Source: an uncultured bacterium
GTDB lineage: Bacteria; Planctomycetota; UBA1135; UBA2386
Length of the DNA stretch: 5,134 nt
Assembly (NCBI GenBank): GCA_938003515.1
Contig: CALKYL010000302.1
Coordinates: 1-5,134 of the forward strand
Direction: 5' to 3'
In this document: positions 1 to 5,134 of the stretch, piece after piece
Numbering within the stretch: position 1 is the stretch's first letter
How the letters are laid out: each line of letters starts with the position of its first letter
The notes under the pieces: model-generated
Database searches by the model: none
What the model saw: the letters and a program-made list of their open reading frames with translations, nothing else
What the model was told of the DNA's origin: nothing
Made by a program: the position numbers and the translations under genes

Positions 1-727
1 CGGGCAGCTCGGATTGGAACCGGTAGCCGAGGCCGTGCACGGTGACGACGTGGGCCGGGGTCTCGACGACGGACAAGAGCTTCTTGCGCCGGCGGGCGAT
101 GTGGTTGTCGACGGTGAGCGTCGTGGGCAGGTGCACGTAGCCCCAGACCTTGCGCAAGTGCTCCTGCAGGCTGACGACCTCGCCGCGCCGCTCGATCAGC
201 ATGCGCAGGATCTCGGCCTCGTAGCGGGACAGCTGCTGCTCCTCGCCGTCCTGGCTGACGGTGTAGCGGCGCCAGTCGACGACGAGGCCAGGGAACTTCA
301 TGACGCCGCCGACGCCGCCGCGGCTGCCGGCGCCGGCGCGCGCGCCGCTCTGCGTGCGCCGCAGGACCGCGCGGATGCGGGCGAGCAGCTCGCTGAGCCC
401 GAACGGCTTGGTCAGGTAGTCGTCGGCGCCGAGCTCGAGCCCGTGCACCTTGTCGCGGTCCTGGCCCTTCGCCGAGATGATGATCACCGGCGTCTCGTGG
501 CCGGTCTCGCGCAGGTGCTTCAGCACCTCGAGCCCGGACATCTCGGGCAGCATCAGGTCGAGCAGCACGAGCGAGGCCTGTCCCTCGCGCGCCTTGCGCA
601 GCCCCTCCTTGCCGTCGGCGGCGGCGAGGACCTTGTAGCCCTCGAGCTCGAGGTTGTGCTTGAGGCCCGCGCGCAGGTCGGGTTCGTCCTCGATGACGAG
701 GATGTGCGTGTCGGTCAGCGTGCTCAC
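1..727 (-). CDS. OmpR/PhoB-family response regulator (C terminus cut by window edge)
   Basis: DNA-binding response regulator, the partner of the adjacent histidine kinase; it acts in the cytoplasm as a transcription factor. I translated 242 codons from GTG at 727-725. The receiver domain spans about residues 8-123: acidic pair E13/D14, phosphoacceptor D57 in LLDLMLPEMSG, switch residue S85 in IIISAKG, and K107 in YLTKPFG. A Gly/Ala/Arg-rich linker (about 127-142) leads to a winged-helix Trans_reg_C domain (about 145-242), with recognition-helix sequence TLTVDNHIARRRKKL and the closing wing VHGLGYRF. YRF normally lies a few residues from the end, so only a short tail is missing off the left edge. 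The GTG start overlaps the kinase stop as GTGA, the usual sign of translational coupling; a purine-rich AGAGGG (743-738) lies 10 bases upstream. The target genes cannot be read from the sequence. Family assignment is secure; a named orthologue such as PhoB is not. Confidence 0.95.
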   Translation of the reverse strand, partial: MSTLTDTHILVIEDEPDLRAGLKHNLELEGYKVLAAADGKEGLRKAREGQASLVLLDLMLPEMSGLEVLKHLRETGHETPVIIISAKGQDRDKVHGLELGADDYLTKPFGLSELLARIRAVLRRTQSGARAGAGSRGGVGGVMKFPGLVVDWRRYTVSQDGEEQQLSRYEAEILRMLIERRGEVVSLQEHLRKVWGYVHLPTTLTVDNHIARRRKKLLSVVETPAHVVTVHGLGYRFQSELP

Positions 728-2883
728 GTCGCGTTGGCCCTCTCTTCGTTCACGGGCGCGCTGCGCCCGAGCGGCAGGTGCATGCGCATGATGGTACCGC
801 CGCCGTCGCGCGGCAGCGCCTCGATGTCGCCGCCGTGCGCGCGCGCGAAGTGCCGTACGAGTCCGAGGCCGAGCCCGGCGCCGCGCACCTCGCCGGCGTT
901 GCTGGCGCGATAGAAGCCCTCGAACACGCGCTGGCGTTCGCCGGGCGGAATGCCGCGGCCGCGGTCGCGCACGTCGACGACGGCGTTCGGCCCGTCGCGG
1001 CGCAGCACGAGCTCGACCTCGTGCTCGTCCGCGCCGTCCGGCCCGTACTTCGCCGCGTTCTCGAGCAGGTTGACGACCGCGCCTTCGAGACCGTTCTTGT
1101 CGCAGCGCACGGTGACGCCGGACGGCAGGTCGTCGACGAGCAGCACGCCCTTCGCCTCGAGGTGCGGCGCGTAGGCGTCCGCGACCGTGCGCAGCAGCTC
1201 GCCCAGATCGTGCGGCTCCGCGTTGAACTCGAGCGTGCCGGCCTGCTGGCGCGAGAAGTCGAGGATGCGCTGGATCAGGGTCGTCAGCCGCTCCGACTCA
1301 CGGGCGATGATCGTGCCGAACTCCGCCGCCTGGTCGCCGTCGCGCGCGCGACCCATGCCCAGCGTCTCGCCGTACATCCGGATCAGGGCCAGCGGCGTCT
1401 TCAGCTCGTGCGAGACGCGCGAGACCAGGTCGAACTTGAGCGCCGCGAGCTCCGCTTCGCGGCTGACCGAGCGCCAGGACCAGAGCGCGCCGCCGAGCGC
1501 GGTCACGAACAGCGCGATCAACAGGAGCGTGCGCTTGTCGGTCGCCGCCTCGGCCTCCCGCACGAGCCGGACCGGATCGGCGGGGTAGGCGTGCAGCGTC
1601 AGCCCGTCGGCTTCGTCTGCCGGCGGCACGAAGTCGGCCGGCACGTCGGCCGGCGGCGCGACCAGCGCCACGTCGTCCGGGTCGTACACGGCGAGCCGGA
1701 AGTTGCCGTCGGCGGCGACGAACGCCTCGAGCGCCGGCCCGATCAGCGCGTCGAGGTCGAAGTGCAGCCCGACGTGCGTGCACTGGAACCGCCGCAGCTC
1801 CTCGTCGCTCGCCAGCCGCACGGCGAGCAGCGACGCGCGCTCGCCGACCGACGAGACGATGCGCTCGTCGACCGGCGCGAGCCCGTCGTCGCCGGCGGCC
1901 TGGCGCAGCATGCGCATGCGCAGGCCGTACTTGAGCACGAGCTCGTAGGAGGCCGCGAATTCGCGCGTCGCCGCGCGCTGGCGCTCCTCCTCCAGCAGCC
2001 GGTCGACGTCGGCGCGCGCGGGGTGGTCGCTCGGGAACGTCGCCGCGAGCCGGTTGGCGAGCGCGCCGGCGAGGCCGTCGGCGACCGAGTCGTAGCGGGT
2101 CTCGGCGATGTCGGTGAGCAGCGCCAGGCGGTCCTCGGCGGTGCCCAGCTCGGCGAGCGCGGCCGTCGCCAGCAGCTGGAACGCCGGCATGTCCGCTTCG
2201 AACCGGTAGCTCGACCAGCCCGAGAAGTCGCGCGCCAGCGCCTGCACCGCGGCGAACTGCGTGCGCGCGCGGGCGGTCTCGGCGCTCTCCCGCACCGCCG
2301 CCGCGGGCCGTACCCGCCCTGGCACCTCGATCTCCTCCTGCCCCGGGCGGCGGCCGCGTCGGGGCGGGTTGGCGGCCTCGAGGGTCGCCAGCAGCGACTC
2401 GAGCCGGGTCATCGCCGCCTGCCATTCGCCGCGCGTCAGCAGGAGCTCCGCGGCGGCGAGCGCGGACTGCATCGGGTTGTCGCTCGCGGTCTGCGGCTCG
2501 CGCGCCAGCGGCAGGCTGACGCCGAACGGCGGCAGCGTCGGCCACAACAGGCCGGCCTGATCGTCGAGCAGCACGAGGTCCTCGACCGCCGCGAATCCCT
2601 CCTCGCCGCGCAGCTGCAGCGTCGTGCGCACCGGGCCGTGCTCGGCCAGGAGCCGCTGCGACGCCGAGAACGCCGGCGGGATCTGCAGCTCGAGCTGCTG
2701 CTCGATCGCCTGGCGCGCGCTGGCGAGGAACTGCCGGGCTTCGCGCTCGAGCGCAGCCTCGGCGAGCGCGCCGCTGCGCCGCAGTTCGGTCCAGCCGAGC
2801 GCGGCCAGCACGGCGAGCGGGACGAGGAACGTGCCCAGCGCGAGCAGGTGGCGGTGGCTCAGGCGCGTGCGCGGTCTCGGCAT
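724..2883 (-). CDS. Membrane sensor histidine kinase with large extracytoplasmic domain
   Basis: This 719-residue two-component sensor kinase autophosphorylates on His and should pass phosphate to the overlapping response regulator. In order: a positive N-terminus, TM1 at about 12-30 (LLALGTFLVPLAVLAALGW), an extracytoplasmic region about 31-449, TM2 about 451-470, HisKA with H-box SHELKTP (H492, E493, T496), then HATPase_c with N-box NLLENAAKYGPD (N605, N609), G1 DRGRGIP (640-646), F-box VFEGFYRA (653-660) and G2 GAGLGLGL (668-675). All catalytic boxes are intact, and the E493/T496 pair fits a kinase that can also dephosphorylate its partner. There are only about 21 residues between TM2 and H492, so no HAMP domain fits. 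The outer region looks mostly helical, with a Pro/Arg-rich break at 172-190 and an alpha/beta-looking part near 366-435. I do not recognise it. ATG at 2883 comes just before the basic segment and TM1; no strong Shine-Dalgarno precedes it. The 65-base gap upstream holds only a weak -10-like TACAGT (2918-2913). Confidence 0.96.
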   Translation of the reverse strand: MPRPRTRLSHRHLLALGTFLVPLAVLAALGWTELRRSGALAEAALEREARQFLASARQAIEQQLELQIPPAFSASQRLLAEHGPVRTTLQLRGEEGFAAVEDLVLLDDQAGLLWPTLPPFGVSLPLAREPQTASDNPMQSALAAAELLLTRGEWQAAMTRLESLLATLEAANPPRRGRRPGQEEIEVPGRVRPAAAVRESAETARARTQFAAVQALARDFSGWSSYRFEADMPAFQLLATAALAELGTAEDRLALLTDIAETRYDSVADGLAGALANRLAATFPSDHPARADVDRLLEEERQRAATREFAASYELVLKYGLRMRMLRQAAGDDGLAPVDERIVSSVGERASLLAVRLASDEELRRFQCTHVGLHFDLDALIGPALEAFVAADGNFRLAVYDPDDVALVAPPADVPADFVPPADEADGLTLHAYPADPVRLVREAEAATDKRTLLLIALFVTALGGALWSWRSVSREAELAALKFDLVSRVSHELKTPLALIRMYGETLGMGRARDGDQAAEFGTIIARESERLTTLIQRILDFSRQQAGTLEFNAEPHDLGELLRTVADAYAPHLEAKGVLLVDDLPSGVTVRCDKNGLEGAVVNLLENAAKYGPDGADEHEVELVLRRDGPNAVVDVRDRGRGIPPGERQRVFEGFYRASNAGEVRGAGLGLGLVRHFARAHGGDIEALPRDGGGTIMRMHLPLGRSAPVNEERANAT

Positions 2884-2948
2884 CCGGTCTCGGCGCGGGG
2901 CGCCGGCCGGCTACTGTATCCCTTCGCGCGAGGCCGGTGTAGCCGAGG

Positions 2949-3266
2949 TCAGGCGGCGGTCCACTTGAGGCCGGCGATCGCGACCAGCAGGAGCAGGAGG
3001 AACCCGACCCGCGCCGGTGACACCGCCTCGCCGAGGCGCAGGATGCCGTAGAGCGCGGTGCCCGCGGCGCCGATGCCGACCCAGACCGCGTAGGCGGTGC
3101 CGATCGGGATCGTGCGGGCGGCGATCGCCAGGAGCCACATGCTGACGGCGAGCGTCACCGCGACGAACAGCGTCGGCCACGGGCGGGAGAAGCCGCGCGT
3201 GTAGACGATGCCGACCGACCAGCAGGTCTCGAACAGGCCGGCGACGACCAGGAGCAGCCAGGCCAT
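2949..3266 (-). CDS. sugE: SMR-family transporter, Gdx/SugE guanidinium-exporter subtype
   Basis: Small multidrug resistance protein of 105 residues, the normal length for the family, with four transmembrane helices (about 2-20, 29-49, 57-76, 83-102). SMR proteins work as antiparallel dimers in the cytoplasmic membrane, exchanging protons for a cation. Using ATG at 3266, the essential glutamate is E13 in AGLFETCW. The residues typical of the Gdx (formerly SugE) group are present: G10, W16, S42, and the loop-helix GTAYAVWVGIG with Y59 and W62. This differs from the Qac/EmrE type, which usually has GIAYA. Known Gdx proteins export guanidinium, so that is the likely substrate by family; small quaternary ammonium compounds are the alternative. 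A GTG three bases upstream (3269) is also in frame, but GGAG at 3277-3274 is 7 bases from the ATG, which I prefer. The gene ends 65 bases before the kinase start and may be co-transcribed with it. Confidence 0.93.
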   Translation of the reverse strand: MAWLLLVVAGLFETCWSVGIVYTRGFSRPWPTLFVAVTLAVSMWLLAIAARTIPIGTAYAVWVGIGAAGTALYGILRLGEAVSPARVGFLLLLLVAIAGLKWTAA

Positions 3267-3273
3267 CACCCGG

Positions 3274-3285
3274 CTCCGTTCGGAG
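3274..3285 (-). promoter_or_regulatory. Shine-Dalgarno GGAG of the SMR gene inside a small hairpin
   Basis: On the minus strand CTCCGAACGGAG is self-complementary: CTCC pairs with GGAG around a GAAC loop, or five pairs with a two-base loop. The 3' arm GGAG (3277-3274) is the ribosome binding site, 7 bases from ATG 3266, and it decides the start of the SMR gene. The hairpin could dampen translation initiation, but it is only 4-5 base pairs and may be fortuitous. Confidence 0.6.
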
Positions 3286-3315
3286 GGGGGGCGGCCGGGC
3301 CGCCGGCGGGGGAGG

Positions 3316-3338
3316 TGTGCATCCCGCGATGCAACACG
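3316..3338 (-). promoter_or_regulatory. Palindrome / stem-loop in the leader of the SMR gene
   Basis: A perfect inverted repeat, TGCATC-4-GATGCA, occupies 3319-3334. With one bulged A (plus-strand position 3335) the pairing extends by three more pairs to 3316-3338, giving a nine-pair stem. On the transcribed strand the loop is GCGG. It sits 52 bases upstream of the SMR start and is AT-richer than its surroundings. It could be an operator for a dimeric repressor or an RNA stem-loop. A second GC-only stem follows at 3290-3304 (GGCGGC/GCCGCC). Role not established. Confidence 0.4.
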
Positions 3339-3363
3339 AACGCGCCCGCCGTGTCGACGTCGC

Positions 3364-3382
3364 CGGCCGGTCGGGCCGGCCG
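3364..3382 (-). terminator. Possible terminator hairpin after the secreted-protein gene
   Basis: A seven-pair all-GC stem (CGGCCGG with CCGGCCG, five-base loop) begins 10 bases past the stop codon of the gene at 3393-4856. The position fits a transcription terminator, but there is no T-run after the stem on the minus strand, and such GC stems arise easily in this composition. Confidence 0.3.
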
Positions 3383-3392
3383 CGGCGCGCGC

Positions 3393-4856
3393 TCAGCGCA
3401 CCGTGAACACGGCGCCGTCGGTCAGCGTCAGGAACGGCAGCTCGACGCAGGTCGCCGCGGGGTCGAACAGGTCGATGCCCTGGACGTAGACGTCGCGGCC
3501 GATCAGCGTGATGTCGTCCGGGATCGGCAGCACGACCGAGTCGGTGCCGACCAGCGTGCCGGGTGCCGCGACGACGGTGCACGTGCAGTTGGTCAGCGGC
3601 AGGCCGACCGGCGTGAAGCTGAAGTTGAGGAACGCGAAGCCCTGCACGTTCTCGAGCTCGACCTTGACGCCGGTGCCGAGCAGGCCCGGGCCCGACACCT
3701 GCAGCTCGGCGGCGCCGCAGCCCGCCGCGATCGACTGGATCTGCGTGCCGATGACGCGCACGCCGCGGTAGTCGGTCTCGGTCGGCTCGGTGCTGACGAT
3801 CACCGGCACCGCGCTCGGGCCGGTGTCCTCGACCTTGCACAGGTGGGTGACGAAGCCCGGCTGCTCGGCGGTGAACCAGATCTCGTTGACGCCGTTGCGC
3901 TTGAGGCCCGTCAGACCGCGCGCGCCCCAGGTCTCGGCCGGCGGGACCTGCACCGTCAGCCGGTACTGGAACGCCCACGTCGTGCCGTTGAACGTCCACT
4001 TCTGCACGCCGCCGATGGTCGAGTTCTGGTTGGAGTCGGCGACGTAGAGCGTCTGGTCGTCGGCGAACCAGAAGTCGTACGGGTTGCCGGCGGAGATGCC
4101 GCCGCTGGTCGGGAAGCCGGGCAGCAGCGTCTGCGCCTGGCCGCCGGTGGTCGGCAGACCGCCGCTGCCGACCGCGACGACGCCGAGCGTGCCGGCGCCG
4201 GTCGAGGCGCTCGTCACGTAGAGGTCGAAGTCGTAGATGCCGATGAAGCGGTTGTTGGTCGGCGAGCCGGCGTTGACCGGCAGCGACGTGGTCGCGCCGA
4301 GGTTCGACACGAAGCGCACCGAGCCGCCGGTGTCGTTCCCCGACGTCCAGAAGCGCAGGCCGGCGTCGCTGGTGACGCCGCGGAAGTCGGTCGAGTCGTA
4401 GGCGTCGGTAAGCGCCGTCGAGGTGTCGACGAGGCCGGTCAGCACGTCGACGACCGCGATCACGCGCGGGGTCGTCGCCGAAGGCTCGTCGCGCGGGTTC
4501 GGCGAGCCGGTGTCGGCCGCGTAGCCGCCGACGACCAGGTAGCGGCCGTCGGCCGACAGGTTGAGCTGCCCCTCGGTCGACGAGAAGCCGCGCTGCGCGA
4601 TCGACACGTTCGGCGCGACCGGCGTCGGGATGGGCAGGCCCGCCGGGTTGCCGTTCGGCAGCGCGAGCGTCTGCACCAGCGTGTTGGTGACCGGGTTCCA
4701 CTCCTCGAGGAACAGCGGGGCCGCGGCCGAGCTGAGCGTCAGCGCCGGGTCGCCGGCGCGCACGACGACGACGTTGCCGGGCTGGAAGAACTGGGCGGAG
4801 ACCGACGGCGCGAGCAGGGCGCACGCCGCGAGGGACAGGATGGTGGGACGCATCAT
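3393..4856 (-). CDS. Secreted beta-propeller-like protein with Cys-containing C-terminal domain
   Basis: Hypothetical exported protein of 487 residues. Residues 1-21 form a Sec signal peptide (hydrophobic core ILSLAACALLAP, cleavage after VSA, mature start QFFQPG). The body (about 25-370) has repeating strand motifs typical of a beta-propeller or NHL/WD-like fold: LNLSADGRYLVVGGY (98-112), VTSDAGLRFWTSGND (161-175), YDFWFADDQTLYVADSN (260-276), GGVQKWTFNGTTWAF (282-296), GLTGLKRNGVNEIWFTAE (314-331). A C-terminal domain (about 375-487) holds Cys380, Cys424, Cys426 and Cys470 and strands such as VVLPIPDDITLIGRDVYVQG. No lipobox or transmembrane anchor is visible, so it is probably periplasmic, surface-associated or released. 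Function unknown. The frame stays open to GTG 5042, but codons upstream of 4856 have about 15 of 62 third positions A or T, unlike the gene itself, and the signal peptide fits ATG 4856 (or the adjacent ATG 4853). No Shine-Dalgarno is evident. Confidence 0.88.
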   Translation of the reverse strand: MMRPTILSLAACALLAPSVSAQFFQPGNVVVVRAGDPALTLSSAAAPLFLEEWNPVTNTLVQTLALPNGNPAGLPIPTPVAPNVSIAQRGFSSTEGQLNLSADGRYLVVGGYAADTGSPNPRDEPSATTPRVIAVVDVLTGLVDTSTALTDAYDSTDFRGVTSDAGLRFWTSGNDTGGSVRFVSNLGATTSLPVNAGSPTNNRFIGIYDFDLYVTSASTGAGTLGVVAVGSGGLPTTGGQAQTLLPGFPTSGGISAGNPYDFWFADDQTLYVADSNQNSTIGGVQKWTFNGTTWAFQYRLTVQVPPAETWGARGLTGLKRNGVNEIWFTAEQPGFVTHLCKVEDTGPSAVPVIVSTEPTETDYRGVRVIGTQIQSIAAGCGAAELQVSGPGLLGTGVKVELENVQGFAFLNFSFTPVGLPLTNCTCTVVAAPGTLVGTDSVVLPIPDDITLIGRDVYVQGIDLFDPAATCVELPFLTLTDGAVFTVR

Positions 4857-4948
4857 GGTGTGTGGGGGATCAGCGGCACGACGCCGCGCCGGCGCCGGGA
4901 ATTGCGGCAGCAGTGTGGGCCGCGCGCGTGCACCGGCGAGCAGCGCCG

Positions 4949-4966
4949 CGTGAAGGAACCGTGAAG
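4949..4966 (-). promoter_or_regulatory. Tandem direct repeat with 11-base period, Pho-box-like
   Basis: On the minus strand CTTCACG occurs twice (4966-4960 and 4955-4949) separated by four bases, giving an exact 11-base period. The arrangement and the TTCAC core resemble the direct-repeat boxes bound by PhoB/PhoP-type regulators in other bacteria. It lies about 93 bases upstream of the secreted-protein start in the only sizeable non-coding gap (4857-5038). No clear -10 or -35 is visible nearby. Only two units are seen. Confidence 0.35.
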
Positions 4967-5038
4967 CGTGCGGGTCCGACCGCGCAGCGTCCAGCGTGGA
5001 CCGCGTGCTTGCGGTCGACGGCATCGCGCCGCCACCCG

Positions 5039-5134
5039 TCACGGGATCGACGTCAGCACGACGCAGGTCGGCCGGGCCGGTGCGTCGTCCGCGCGGAGCG
5101 CCAGCTCGACGTCGCCGGCCGCGGCGACCTCGAG
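5039..5134 (-). CDS. C-terminal end of an unidentified protein (cut by window edge)
   Basis: An open frame enters from the right edge and gives 31 residues, ending ARPTCVVLTSIP before TGA at 5041-5039. Nearly every codon ends in G or C (30 of 31), matching the real genes here and unlike the gap that follows. It is too short to assign to a family. The stop is 182 bases upstream of the secreted-protein start, so the two could share a transcript or not. Confidence 0.5.
   Translation of the reverse strand, partial: LEVAAAGDVELALRADDAPARPTCVVLTSIP

Noticed and set aside
2884..2948. A promoter for the kinase gene based on TACAGT (2918-2913).
   Set aside because: No -35-like element at a suitable distance; a single weak hexamer is not enough.
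778..3051. A 757-codon open frame on the plus strand, plus a 299-codon one at 14-913.
   Set aside because: They lie antisense to the kinase, regulator and SMR genes, which have complete family motifs. The translations are low-complexity, rich in Arg, Ala, Val and Gln, and arise from the extreme GC at third positions.
3316..3338. A guanidine-II (mini-ykkC) riboswitch hairpin.
   Set aside because: The loop reads GCGG rather than ACGR and no second matching hairpin is present; kept only as an unassigned stem-loop.
2911..4824. A 637-codon minus-strand frame overlapping the secreted-protein and SMR genes, and a 415-codon one at 1298-2545.
   Set aside because: Out-of-frame shadows of the real genes: Arg/Ala/Pro-rich with no motifs, spanning an intergenic region and two genes.
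3315..4964. A 549-codon plus-strand frame opposite the secreted-protein gene.
   Set aside because: Arg/Ala/Asp/Val-rich translation without any domain, and the opposite strand carries a signal peptide and recognisable strand repeats.
4857..5042. A 62-residue N-terminal extension of the secreted protein from GTG 5042, which overlaps the upstream stop as GTGA.
   Set aside because: Third-position GC drops to roughly three quarters against nearly all in the gene, and the extension would bury the signal peptide.
1..5134. tRNA, rRNA, CRISPR array, insertion sequence or attachment site.
   Set aside because: No repeat-spacer pattern, terminal inverted repeats, transposase motifs or RNA-gene signatures were seen on either strand.

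Overview
The window is very GC-rich (clearly above two-thirds G+C by eye, not counted). All five genes I can support lie on the minus strand and are read from right to left. The genes have almost exclusively G or C at third codon positions. This produces many long false open frames on the other strand and in other frames. The best lineage guess is a high-GC, environmental Gram-negative bacterium, possibly a member of the Planctomycetota. That rests mainly on the style of the secreted protein at 3393-4856 (Sec signal, beta-propeller-like body, C-terminal domain ending in an 'LPIPDD..LIG..VYVQG.DLFDP'-type strand pattern), so it is inference only.

Layout in transcription order: (1) 5134-5039, the last 31 codons of an unidentified gene cut by the right edge; (2) 5038-4857, a 182-base non-coding gap with a perfect 7-base direct repeat at 11-base period, resembling a Pho-box-type site; (3) 4856-3393, a 487-residue secreted protein; (4) 3392-3267, a structured 126-base leader with a terminator-like hairpin, a 6-4-6 palindrome and a small hairpin covering the Shine-Dalgarno sequence; (5) 3266-2949, a small multidrug resistance (SMR) transporter of the Gdx/SugE (guanidinium exporter) subtype; (6) 2948-2884, a 65-base gap with no confident signal; (7) 2883-724, a 719-residue membrane sensor histidine kinase with an extracytoplasmic domain of about 420 residues and no HAMP domain; (8) 727-1, an OmpR/PhoB-family response regulator that overlaps the kinase by GTGA and is cut near its C terminus by the left edge.

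The kinase and response regulator are a clear two-component pair. Signal sensed outside the cytoplasmic membrane should drive autophosphorylation of His492, transfer to Asp57 of the regulator, and DNA binding by its winged helix. The exporter lies just upstream on the same strand and may share their transcript. I do not see evidence of a wholly new system. The points most worth checking are the unrecognised sensor domain, the structured leader of the exporter, and the 11-base-period repeat upstream of the secreted protein gene.
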